This document shows, piece after piece, positions 32,455 through 43,234 of a stretch of 64,000 nucleotides of DNA. The stretch is from Acidimicrobiia bacterium. GTDB taxonomy: Bacteria > Actinomycetota > Acidimicrobiia > Spongiisociales > ZC4RG35. Numbering within the stretch: position 1 is the stretch's first letter; each line of letters opens with the position of its first letter. The notes under the pieces are model-generated. The model was not told where the DNA came from, ran no database searches, and saw only the letters and a list, made by a program, of their open reading frames with translations. The stretch is taken from assembly GCA_026002975.1 (NCBI GenBank), contig BPGJ01000010.1, positions 1-64,000 on the forward strand, in the 5' to 3' direction. The position numbers and the translations under genes were made by a program.

Positions 32455-33707
32455 AGCTTCTCCAGCATGTCGAAGAAACCCGGCCAGGTCTTGGCGACGC
32501 AGCCGGGGTCGGAGATCTCGATCCCGTCGACCACCAGGCCGGCCAGGGCGAACGACATGGCAATCCGGTGGTCGTCGTAGGTCTCCACCCGGGCGCCGGT
32601 CAGGCGACCCGGTCCAACGACCAGGTCGTCACCCTCGACCCGAGCCCTGCCCCCTATCCGCCTCAACTCGTTCTCCAGGGCGGCCAGTCGGTCGGTCTCC
32701 TTGAGACGCAGGTTCCCGACGTTCCTCATCCTGCTCTCACCGTCGGCGAACAGGCAAGCCACTGCCAGGGCCAGCACGGCGTCGGGGGCGTCGCCCATGT
32801 CCACATCCACCGGCTGGAGTCGGCCGGACGGCGCCTGGAGGAGTATCCGATTTCCGGAGTGGTGCACAGTGCATCCCATCGCGGTCAGGACCTCCAGGGC
32901 AGCCAGATCGGCCTGGGTGGACCCTTCCGGTATGCCGTCGACCGCCACCACCCCTCCAACCAGGGCGGCGGCCACCAGCGGGTACACCGCAGCGGAAGCG
33001 TCGGCTTCGATCTCGTAGCTGGCGTTCAGGTAGCCACCGGGTCGCACCCACCAGCCGTCGCCCCGCTGCTCCACCTGCGCGCCGAACGCCTCCATCACCT
33101 CGATGGTGGACACGACGTACGGGCGGGAGACGACCTTGCCCCGGGGTATCACCTCCAGCCCTTCGGGCAGCATCGGTCCGATCATCAGCAACGCGGAGAG
33201 GAACTGGCTCGACCTGGCCGCATCGACCACCACCCGGCCGCCCCGGACCGTCCCCTCCACCTCGACCGGCGGAAACCCTCCGTTGGTGTTCACCGCGGCG
33301 CCGAGAGAGGTCAGGGCGTCGGCCAGTTCGGCGATGGGTCGTTCCCTCATCCGGCGGGTACCGTCGAGGGCGACCCGCCCGGGCACGAGAGCCGACAACG
33401 CGGTGAGGAAGCGGGCCGTCGTGCCGGAGGCGCCGACGTCGACCACGGTCGAAGGGAGGCTCAGCTCGCCGCCCGTTCCCAGCACCAGCCAGGGATCGTC
33501 CACGTCGTCGATCATGACGCCGAAGGCTCGGAGGGCACGACGCATCACCTGGGTGTCCTCCGCCTCGAGGGGGTCCCACAGTTTGCTGACCCCTCCCCGG
33601 GCGAGGGACGCCACCACCAGGGCGCGGTTGGTGAGCGACTTGGACCCGGGGGGCCTCACCACGGCCTCCACCGGTCGGCTGCGGGGCGCAATGCGAAGCA
33701 CCGACAT
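32451..33707 (-). CDS. aroA: 3-phosphoshikimate 1-carboxyvinyltransferase (EPSP synthase)
   Basis: A 418-residue shikimate-pathway enzyme joining PEP to shikimate-3-phosphate. The N-terminal PPGSKSLTNRAL and GASGTTARFLTAL (PEP/S3P binding), RPIAELADALTSLGA, and C-terminal GRARVEGDDLVV and DDHRIAMSFALAGL are present. ATG 33707 is used; a TTG at 33719 directly after the rluB stop would add four residues. Placement between rluB and cmk couples aromatic synthesis to this housekeeping operon. Confidence 0.95.
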   Translation of the reverse strand: MSVLRIAPRSRPVEAVVRPPGSKSLTNRALVVASLARGGVSKLWDPLEAEDTQVMRRALRAFGVMIDDVDDPWLVLGTGGELSLPSTVVDVGASGTTARFLTALSALVPGRVALDGTRRMRERPIAELADALTSLGAAVNTNGGFPPVEVEGTVRGGRVVVDAARSSQFLSALLMIGPMLPEGLEVIPRGKVVSRPYVVSTIEVMEAFGAQVEQRGDGWWVRPGGYLNASYEIEADASAAVYPLVAAALVGGVVAVDGIPEGSTQADLAALEVLTAMGCTVHHSGNRILLQAPSGRLQPVDVDMGDAPDAVLALAVACLFADGESRMRNVGNLRLKETDRLAALENELRRIGGRARVEGDDLVVGPGRLTGARVETYDDHRIAMSFALAGLVVDGIEISDPGCVAKTWPGFFDMLEKL

Positions 33708-33720
33708 GGCCTGCGCCAAC

Positions 33721-34437
33721 CTAGCGTCCCGCCCGGTATAGGGCGGCCACCTCCTCCGGCCGGAGACGGCGCCAGCCGCCGGGTCGAAGTTCCCTGTCCG
33801 AGATGGGGCCGATGGCGGTCCGAACCAGGCGCCTCACCGGATGGCCGATGGATTCCATCATCCTCCGGACCTCACGTTTACGTCCTTCCGCCATCACCAG
33901 CTCGACCAGACTCCTCCCCCGGTGGGACTCCAGCAGCCGTGCCCGCACCGCTTTGGCGGGTCCGTCCTCCAGATGGATCCCCTCGGTCAGCCGACGCAGC
34001 TCCCGCCGACCCACCTCCCCGTCCACCCACACCACGTAGGTCTTGGTCACCCCATGCCGAGGATGGGTGACGTGGTTGGTGAGCTCGCCGTCGTTGGTGA
34101 GGAGGATCAGACCCTCCGAGTCGACGTCCAGTCGCCCGACGGGCCACACCCTCGGCTCCGGGGGGACCAGATCCACCACGGTGGTCCTGCCCTGGGGGTC
34201 TGAAGCCGTGGAGACCACGCCGACCGGCTTGTAGAGCAGGTAGGTGACGAGACCCGGGGCTATGGGCACCGGAACGCCGTCCACCTCCACCCGGTCGACT
34301 TCGGGGTCGATCCGATCGCCGAGAACCGCCACCCGGCCGTTGATCGTCACCCTCCCCGCGGCGATCGCCTCTTCGGCCTTGCGGCGGGACATGAGACCTG
34401 CCCGACTGAGGGCCTTCTGGAGGCGGATCCGCTCCAC
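33721..34437 (-). CDS. rluB: rRNA pseudouridine synthase (RluB/RsuA family)
   Basis: A 238-residue enzyme: N-terminal S4 RNA-binding domain (IRLQKALSRAGLMSRRKAEEAIAAGRVTING) and catalytic domain with GRLDVDSEGLILLTNDGEL containing the catalytic Asp. It isomerises a uridine in 23S rRNA. The order scpA-scpB-rluB-cmk is as in mycobacteria. GTG 34437 begins one base after the scpB stop. Confidence 0.93.
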   Translation of the reverse strand: MERIRLQKALSRAGLMSRRKAEEAIAAGRVTINGRVAVLGDRIDPEVDRVEVDGVPVPIAPGLVTYLLYKPVGVVSTASDPQGRTTVVDLVPPEPRVWPVGRLDVDSEGLILLTNDGELTNHVTHPRHGVTKTYVVWVDGEVGRRELRRLTEGIHLEDGPAKAVRARLLESHRGRSLVELVMAEGRKREVRRMMESIGHPVRRLVRTAIGPISDRELRPGGWRRLRPEEVAALYRAGR

Positions 34438-34438
34438 G

Positions 34439-34996
34439 TCAATCGGAACGGAAGGTGTTTTCCAGGGCTTCCATCACGTCGGCGGGAGGTACGTGATCGG
34501 CCAACGGCGGGAGGTCGTCGAGGCTGTCCAGGCCCAGCTTCTCGAGAAAGAGGTCGGTGGTCCGGTAGACGGCGGGGTTGCCGGGAAGGGGAAGCCTGTC
34601 CGACTCCTCGATCAATCCGAGACGTTCCAGCGTGCGGATCGCCGAGTCCGAGTCGACCCCTCGGATCTCCGCCACCTGGGCCCGCGACACCGGTTGACGG
34701 TAGGCGACCACCGCCAGAACCTCCAGCGCCGCCCGGGACAGCCTCCGGGCGGTGGCCGAACCGGCGAACCGCTCCAGATACGGGTGGGTCTCGGTCCGGG
34801 CGTAGATCCTCCAGCCTCCCGCCACCCTCCTCACGCATAGGCCCGACTCCCGCTCGACGAGCCTCCGGTCGAGTTCGGCGACCAGACCCTCCACGTCTTC
34901 TACCGGGATCTCCAGGACCTCGGCCAGCTCGGAGACGGGCACCGGCGACTCGGTCACATACAGGATCGCTTCCAGCGCGGCGAGCCGATCCATCAT
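34439..34996 (-). CDS. scpB: segregation and condensation protein B
   Basis: A 185-residue protein with tandem winged helices (LEAILYVTESPVPVSELAEVLEI; RAALEVLAVVAYRQPVSRAQVAEIRGVDSDSAIRTLERLGLIEE). It binds ScpA-SMC and aids chromosome condensation. The ATG overlaps the scpA stop in ATGATGA; a second ATG follows immediately. Confidence 0.95.
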   Translation of the reverse strand: MMDRLAALEAILYVTESPVPVSELAEVLEIPVEDVEGLVAELDRRLVERESGLCVRRVAGGWRIYARTETHPYLERFAGSATARRLSRAALEVLAVVAYRQPVSRAQVAEIRGVDSDSAIRTLERLGLIEESDRLPLPGNPAVYRTTDLFLEKLGLDSLDDLPPLADHVPPADVMEALENTFRSD

Positions 34997-35706
34997 TCCC
35001 TCCGGGTCACCACGATGTCGGCGAGCCAGTGCTCCTGGGACACCGCCACCACGCCCCACCTCGCCAACTCCAACAGGGCCAGGAAATAGGCCGCCACTTC
35101 GACCCGGCGGCGGCAACCCGAGGTGAGCTCCTCGAAGGTGGTCTCCGCCGCGGCCGCCACCCGTGCCCGCAGGTCCTCTATGGCGGCCTCCACCGAGGGG
35201 AGATCCAACTCGAGGTGGTCCAGGTCGGGTTCGGCCGGTGTCAGCAGCTCCTTGGCGATGGCCGCCAGTCCTTCCGCTCCGACGGGAACCACGACATCGG
35301 CCGGCTTCGGTCTCATCTCCGGGTGTGGATCCGATGCCCGGGGTACGAGCCGGGAGAACGCGTCCAGGCGGGTGGCCAGCACCGCAGCGACGTCCTTGAA
35401 GGTGACACACTGGAGCAGCCGGGCCACCAGACGGTCTCTCTCCTCGACGAGCTCGAGGTCGTCATCCCGCTCGGGCGGGTCGGGGAGGAGGCGCCGGGCC
35501 TTGAGCTGGATGAGGGTGGCGGCCACCAGGAGGAACTCGCTGGTGACGTCCAGGTCGAGGCTCCGCATCTCCTCGAGATAACCGAGGTACTCGTTGACCA
35601 GGTCGACCAGGCTGAGCGACGTCACCTCGACCTGATGGCGGGATACGAGTTGGACCAGCAGGTCGAGCGGCCCTTCGAAGACCTCGGTCTTCACGGTGTA
35701 GGTCAT
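34993..35706 (-). CDS. scpA: segregation and condensation protein A (kleisin)
   Basis: A 237-residue kleisin. The N-terminal FEGPLDLLVQLVSRHQVEVTSLSLVDLVNEYLGYLEEM and ASEFLLVAATLIQLKARRLLP-like block (EFLLVAATLIQLKARRLLPDP) are diagnostic, as is the C-terminal winged helix (VEVAAYFLALLELARWGVVAVSQ). It bridges SMC heads. ATG 35706 overlaps the HD-protein stop (ATGA). Confidence 0.95.
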   Translation of the reverse strand: MTYTVKTEVFEGPLDLLVQLVSRHQVEVTSLSLVDLVNEYLGYLEEMRSLDLDVTSEFLLVAATLIQLKARRLLPDPPERDDDLELVEERDRLVARLLQCVTFKDVAAVLATRLDAFSRLVPRASDPHPEMRPKPADVVVPVGAEGLAAIAKELLTPAEPDLDHLELDLPSVEAAIEDLRARVAAAAETTFEELTSGCRRRVEVAAYFLALLELARWGVVAVSQEHWLADIVVTRRE

Positions 35707-36230
35707 GTCCGCGCCATCCTGCCGCCCGCCCGCCGGCGAATCAACGACCACCCACCCCGATCGGCCCTGTCCAGGATCTCCCACACGTCGGCGGGGATGT
35801 CGGCCGGCCGGCCCCGATGGTGAACCGCGGCGTAGCGAACCACCAGCTCTTCTGTGCCGAGCTGGGCCAGCTCCTCCGCCCCGAGGGTTCCGTGATCCCG
35901 ATAGGCGGCGAACCGGCGGCCGTAGTCCAGGCCGAGACGGAGGAGGATGGTGGCGAGGACCCGGCCAAAGGTCCCCAGCCGGGCGTGCCGTTTCCCGACG
36001 TCGTGGAGCAGGGCTGCCCGGATGGTCGTCAGGTCGCCTCCAGCCGCGGCGGCCACCCGGGCCGCCTTCAGGCCGTGCCGTTGGTCCTGCGGGGGCTGGT
36101 CGAAGAACAACGGCACCTCGGCGGGCCGGAGCCATCGGCTCACCTCCACCCGTTCCTCCGGGTCTAGGGGTCGCCTGTCGAGGCTCTCCAGGAAACGACC
36201 GGCCAGATGCAGCCAGCCGGCGGGTTTCAT
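35703..36230 (-). CDS. HD-domain phosphohydrolase-like protein
   Basis: A 175-residue protein with His-Asp in AALLHDVGKRHA (about 80-91), preceded by a His in DQRHGLKAARVA and followed by HGTLGAEELAQLGTEELVVRYAAVHHRG. These are the metal ligands of HD phosphohydrolases. The substrate, perhaps a nucleotide, is unknown. It is coupled on both sides by ATGA overlaps, between the DksA-like gene and scpA. Confidence 0.8.
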   Translation of the reverse strand: MKPAGWLHLAGRFLESLDRRPLDPEERVEVSRWLRPAEVPLFFDQPPQDQRHGLKAARVAAAAGGDLTTIRAALLHDVGKRHARLGTFGRVLATILLRLGLDYGRRFAAYRDHGTLGAEELAQLGTEELVVRYAAVHHRGRPADIPADVWEILDRADRGGWSLIRRRAGGRMART

Positions 36231-36574
36231 CGCCGGGTCTTGCAGTCCACGCAGTAGATCGACTCGGGTCGTGCTTCCAGCCTGGCCGGGTTGATCGGCT
36301 TGCCGCACGACGCACAGGTTCCGTAGGTGCCCTCCTCGATGCGGGCGAGGGCCGCGTCCACCGCGTCGAGCTGGGTCTTGAGTGACTCGACCAGACCGAG
36401 GACCTCCGTCCGCTCGGCGGTGGCAGCCCCCGCGTCGGCGAAACCCTCCCCGAACTCCAGTTCGCCGGTGAGTTCCCCCGATTCGTCGGCTCCGAGCTCC
36501 TTGAGCTGGTGAACGAGCCGGTCCCGCTCCTCCAAGAGGAGGCTTCTCGCCTGTTGAACGTCGAACGTGGTCAT
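36227..36574 (-). CDS. DksA/TraR-type zinc-finger protein
   Basis: A 115-residue protein: N-terminal coiled-coil (SLLLEERDRLVHQLKELG, LVESLKTQLDAVDAALARIEEGTYGTC) and a C-terminal CxxC-N16-CxxC zinc finger ending VDCKTRR. This is the secondary-channel coiled-coil layout of DksA-like RNA polymerase modulators. Whether it acts in the stringent response here is unknown. It heads the operon to cmk; no clear leaderless element is seen. Confidence 0.88.
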   Translation of the reverse strand: MTTFDVQQARSLLLEERDRLVHQLKELGADESGELTGELEFGEGFADAGAATAERTEVLGLVESLKTQLDAVDAALARIEEGTYGTCASCGKPINPARLEARPESIYCVDCKTRR

Positions 36575-36614
36575 GATGATGGATCACTCTCCTCGGTGTC
36601 CGGCCAACCGGACG

Positions 36615-37469
36615 TCATCTACTCCGCGGGTGAGCCTCCAGGTAGATCTCCCAGAGGTGCTGCGGCGACACCCGCGTGTATACCTGAGTGGTCGTCACGT
36701 TAGCGTGTCCCAGCAGCTCCTGGACGGTTCTCAGGTCTGCCCCGGCTTCCACCATGTGGGTGGCTGCCGAGTGCCGCAAGGTGTGGGGGGAGAGGTCCTC
36801 GACACCGACGGCCTGACCCCACCGCCGGACGAGCTGGAAGGCTCCCTGGCGGCTGAGACGCCTCCCTCTCATGTTGAGGAACAACGCGTCGGTCCGAGTC
36901 CCGGCCAGGCGGAGGCGGTCCGGGAGCCATTCGGCCACCGCTTGCACCGCCGGTCCGCCCAGGGGAACCAGCCGTTCTCTCCCTCCCTTGCCTCGTAGAC
37001 GTACCAGCCGCTCCTCCAGGTCGAGGTCGGCGAGGTCGACGGCCAAAGCCTCGCTTATCCGAGCCGCGCTCGAGTAGAGGAACTCGAGGAGGGCCCGGTC
37101 CCTCCTCCCGCGGGGTGTCGACCGGTCGGGGGCCTCGATCAAGGCCAGCACCCGGTCGACGTCCAGTGCTTTGGGAACCGCGTCGGGTCTGCGGGGCGGG
37201 TCGACCCGCTCGGTGGGGTCGGTGTCGGCCAGGCCTTCCTCCATCAGGAAACGGTGATAGCCCCTGACCGCCGCCAGCTTCCGAGCCACCGTGGTGGGGG
37301 CGAGTTGGGCTAGTCGGCCGAGGAACTCCTGCACCCCCTCCTCCCCGGAGTAGCCCTCCGACACCACTTGCAGATATTGGGTCAGGTCCCTCCGGTAGGC
37401 GTCCACGGTGTGGGGCGACGCGCCCCGCTCGCTGCGCAGGGAATCGAGGTATGACTCGAGGGGGTTCAC
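36615..37469 (-). CDS. xerD: tyrosine recombinase XerD
   Basis: A 284-residue recombinase. The N-terminal SAM-like core-binding domain (LESYLDSLRSERGASPHTVDAYRRDL) precedes the catalytic domain with Arg in SSAARISEALAV, Lys in RGKGGRERLVPLG, HTLRHSAATH, LLGHANVTTTQVYTRV with the nucleophilic Tyr. It resolves chromosome dimers at dif. GTG 37469 overlaps the ald stop (GTGA). The pyrG-nudix-xerD order is mycobacteria-like, with ald inserted. Confidence 0.93.
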   Translation of the reverse strand: MNPLESYLDSLRSERGASPHTVDAYRRDLTQYLQVVSEGYSGEEGVQEFLGRLAQLAPTTVARKLAAVRGYHRFLMEEGLADTDPTERVDPPRRPDAVPKALDVDRVLALIEAPDRSTPRGRRDRALLEFLYSSAARISEALAVDLADLDLEERLVRLRGKGGRERLVPLGGPAVQAVAEWLPDRLRLAGTRTDALFLNMRGRRLSRQGAFQLVRRWGQAVGVEDLSPHTLRHSAATHMVEAGADLRTVQELLGHANVTTTQVYTRVSPQHLWEIYLEAHPRSR

Positions 37470-38586
37470 CCGATTCGGGACAACGCCTCGTAGGGGTCGG
37501 TGAAAGGGAGGTCGAGGCTCTCCGCCACCGCCCGGTTGGTGACCGCGTCGCCCACCACGTTGAGGCCCGGCACCAGCTCCGGGTGTCGTTCCAACGCGCC
37601 TTGGAGGCCGAAGTCGGCCAGAGCCACCACGTAGGGAAGGGTGGCGTTGGTCAGCGCATACGTGGAGGTGTGGGGCACCGCCCCCGGGATGTTGCCGACC
37701 GCGTAGTGGACCACGTCGTGGACGACGTAGGTGGGGTCGTCGTGGGTGGTCTCCCGGCTGGTTTCGAAGCATCCACCCTGGTCGATCGCCACGTCGACCA
37801 GCACGGTGCCCCTCCGCATGGCTCTCACCATGTCCTCGGTGACGAGTTTCGGCGCCGACGCCCCGGGGACCAGCACCGACCCGATCACCAGGTCGGCGTC
37901 GATCACCGCCTCCTCCAGGTTCAACCGGTTGGAGGCCAAGGTGACGATCTCGCCCCGGTAGAGGGCGTCGAGGTGGCGGAGCTTGGCCAGGTCCCTGTCG
38001 AGCACGACGACGTTGGCTCGAAGCCCCACCGCGATCGCGGCCGCGTTGGAACCCGAGGTGCCCGCCCCGATGATCACCACCTTCCCCGGTTTCACTCCGG
38101 GGACGCCGCCCAGCAGGATGCCCCTCCCTCCTTGGGCCTTCTCCAGGAAGTACGCGCCGACCTGGGTGGCCATCCTGCCGGCGATCTCCGACATGGGAGC
38201 CAGGAGAGGCAGCGACGAGTCGGGTAGCTGAACGGTTTCGTAGGCCAGCCCGATGACCCCTCGTTTTCGTAGCCCGGCCGCCAGCTCCGGATGGGCGGCC
38301 AGGTGGAGGTAGGTGAAGAGGATCTGCCCGGAGCGGAGCATCTCCACTTCGTGGGGTTGAGGCTCCTTGACTTTCAGGACCAGGTCCGCCTCTCCGAAGA
38401 CGTCTTCGGCGTGGGGAACGATCGTCCCGCCCTGCTCTTCGTACTCGTCGTCGTGGATGGTGGATCCCTCTCCGGCCTCCCGTTCCACGATCACGGTGTG
38501 ACCGTGAGCGACCAGCTCGCGGACACCGACCGGGGTGATCGCCACCCTGTACTCGGCGGTCTTGGTCTCCCGGGGGACCCCTACGA

Positions 38587-38590
<4 letters not shown>
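37466..38590 (-). CDS. ald: alanine dehydrogenase
   Basis: A 374-residue NAD-dependent enzyme converting L-alanine to pyruvate and ammonia. [43 protein letters not shown] with catalytic Lys, [12 protein letters not shown] with catalytic His, Rossmann [14 protein letters not shown] and [14 protein letters not shown] are present. The ATG overlaps the nudix stop (ATGA). Its position inside a pyrG-nudix-xerD operon is not usual in mycobacteria. Confidence 0.95.
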
Positions 38591-40838
<2,248 letters not shown>

Positions 40839-40840
40839 TC

Positions 40841-40846
40841 ACGTTA
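40841..40846 (-). promoter_or_regulatory. -10 hexamer TAACGT for pyrG operon
   Basis: TAACGT stands 8 nt before the pyrG GTG at 40832, heading the pyrG-nudix-ald-xerD run. Confidence 0.5.
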
Positions 40847-40864
40847 GCACCGGGGTGAGCGATC

Positions 40865-42464
40865 TCAGTTGATCCGCTTTTCGTGGCCCGCCCAGACCCG
40901 CTCCCGCAGCACGTACTTCTGGATCTTCCCGGTGGAGGTCTTGGGGAGCTCGGTGACGATCTCCACCTCGTCGGGGGCTTTGAACCGGGCGATCTTCTGT
41001 TTGGTGTGTTCGATCAGCTCTTCGGGGGAGGCCTGCCTGCCCGGTTTCAGGACCACGAACGCCTTGGGTCTCTCACCCCACTTGGGATGGGGCATCGACA
41101 CCACCGCCGCCTCCAACACGGCCGGGTGGGACATGAGGGCTTGTTCGACTTCGATGGTCGAGATGTTCTCGCCACCGGAGATGATGATGTCCTTGGCGCG
41201 GTCCCGCAGCTCGATGTAGCCGTCCGGGTGCCAGACGGCGAGATCTCCCGAGTGGAACCATCCCCCCCGGAAAGCCTTCTCGGTGGCCTCGGGATCGGCG
41301 AAGTAGCCGGCCATGACGTTGTTGCCCCGCATCACCACCTCTCCCAAGGTGGAGCCGTCTTTGGGAACGTCGTTCATGTGTTCGTCCACCACCCGGATCG
41401 GGTCGGCCCCCAGGTAGGCGACACCTTGACGGGCCAGGAGCCTGGCCCTTTCCGAGGAGGGGAGATCACGCCAATCCTCCTGCCACTCACAGACCGTGTA
41501 CGGCCCGTACGTCTCGGTCAGGCCGTACACGTGGACGATCTCGGCTCCCAGCTCCTCCATCTGGGCGATGATGGTGGGGCTGGGAGGGGCCCCGGCGGTG
41601 GTCACCACCAGACCCCGATCCACCCGGTGGGCGTCGGGATGATTGGCCAGGGAGATGAGCACGGTGGGAGCCGCGTTGAGGTGGGTGACGCCCTTCCTCG
41701 TCGATCAGCTTCCACACCGTCCCCGGTTCGACGGATCGCAGACAGACGTGGGTCCCCCCGATGGCGGTCACCCCCCAGGTCGTGCACCAGCCGTTGCAGT
41801 GGAACATGGGGAGGGTCCACAGGTACACCGACCCGGGATGGTGCCGGGAGTGGACGATCTCGGCGAGCGCGTTGAGATGGGCGCCCCGGTGGGTGTACAT
41901 GACCCCCTTGGGTCGTCCGGTGGTGCCCGACGTGTAGTTGATCGAGATGGTCCGCTGCTCGTCGTCGACCCGCCACGGGAACGGGGTGCCGTCGGCCCGG
42001 GCGAGGAAGTCGGGATAGGGAGTGGCTTCGACCGCGGGTTCCGTGCCCACGTCGTCGACCACGACCACCTCCTGCAAGTCGGGACACGAGGCGAGGTGTC
42101 GGGCCACCACCGAGGTCAGCTCACTGTCGGCCACCAGGACCTTGGCGCCCGAATGCTGGAGGATGTAGGCGATCTCCTCGCCGGACAGGCGGATGTTGAT
42201 CGCGACCAGCACCGCGTGGGCCAGGGGAACCCCGAAGTGGGCGACCAGCATCTCGGGCAGGTTGGGCATCAGGTAGGCGACCCGATCTCCCGGCTGGACC
42301 CCCGAAGCCCGCAGGGCACCGGCCAGGCGTTGGGCGTGGTCGGCCATCTGGGCGTAGGTGTGACGCTCCCCCCGATACACCATCGCCGTCTTCTGGGGGA
42401 ACACGTCGGCCGACCTCTCCAGGAACAGAAGCGGCGTCAACTGGGTGACGAACACCTGCTCCAT
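40865..42464 (-). CDS. medium/long-chain acyl-CoA synthetase, frameshifted
   Basis: An AMP-forming ligase of about 530 residues. The 5' part from ATG 42464 has the AMP-binding motif NYTSGTTGRPKGVMYTHRG; the 3' part has GLTETYGP, GYIELRDRAKDIIISGGENIS and the catalytic Lys region PKTSTGKIQKY. The two parts lie in different frames, with the switch at the GGG run (CCC at 41691-41693): one extra base. Removing it restores LIDEEGVTHLNAAPTVLISL. Probably a sequence error. It follows the enoyl-CoA hydratase gene closely, so the pair likely serves fatty-acid degradation. Confidence 0.85.
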
Positions 42465-42466
42465 GG

Positions 42467-43234
42467 TCACCTCCCCGGCCAGCGAGGCTCCCGCTTGTCG
42501 ATGAACGCCCCCATCCCCTCCTGGGCGTCGGCCATCCGGGCGTTGGAGGCCATGACCGCCTTGGTGAGGTCGTAGGCCCGGTGCTCGTCCAGTTCGATCT
42601 GGGAGTAGAAGGCCTCCTTGCCGATCCCGATCACCAGGGGGCTGTAACGGGTGATCTGGGCCACGAGACGATCGATCTCTTCGTCGAGAGCCGCCGGGGG
42701 CACCACCCGGTTGACCAAGCCCCACCGGGCCGCCGTGTGAGCGTCGATCGGTTCGCCGGTCAGCAGCATCTCCATGGCCCTCTTTCGGCCGACCGCCCGG
42801 CTGATCGGCACCATCGGGGTCGAGCAGAACAACCCGATCTTGACTCCCGGAGTGGCGAAGGTGGCGGTCTCGGACGCCACCGCCAGGTCGCAGGAAGCGA
42901 CCAGCTGACATCCGGCTGCGTAGGCGGGGCCGTGGACCCGGGCGATCACGGGCTGGGGGATTCGATGGATGGTCTCCATCATCCGGGTGCACACGTCGAA
43001 CAGCCCCCGGTAGAAGCCGACGTCCCGGTCGAGCATCTCGGCCAGGTCGTGCCCGGCGCTGAAGGCGGGACCCTCCCCGCCCAGGACCACCACCTGGGTG
43101 TTGTCGGGCAGGTTGGTCAGGGCGTGGATCACCTCGCCCATGACGTCCAGGGAGAGGGCGTTGCGGCGGTCGGGTCTGTCGAGGGTCAATCGAGCGACCG
43201 GACCTTCCTCTTTGAGTTTCAGGTACCGGTACAT
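42467..43234 (-). CDS. enoyl-CoA hydratase/isomerase family protein
   Basis: A 255-residue crotonase. The oxyanion loop GEGPAFSAGHDLAEM and RVHGPAYAAGCQLVASCDLAVAS are typical. In place of the two catalytic Glu of hydratases I see no clear pair, so a specialised activity is possible. ATG 43234 lies 7 nt after TAGCCT within the end of recN. The last bases overlap the start region of the acyl-CoA synthetase (GTGACCATG). Confidence 0.88.
   Translation of the reverse strand: MYRYLKLKEEGPVARLTLDRPDRRNALSLDVMGEVIHALTNLPDNTQVVVLGGEGPAFSAGHDLAEMLDRDVGFYRGLFDVCTRMMETIHRIPQPVIARVHGPAYAAGCQLVASCDLAVASETATFATPGVKIGLFCSTPMVPISRAVGRKRAMEMLLTGEPIDAHTAARWGLVNRVVPPAALDEEIDRLVAQITRYSPLVIGIGKEAFYSQIELDEHRAYDLTKAVMASNARMADAQEGMGAFIDKREPRWPGR

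Noticed and set aside
30149-32563. 804-aa minus-strand open frame
   Set aside because: Antisense to ispH and the glycosyltransferase and out of frame with cmk; no motifs.
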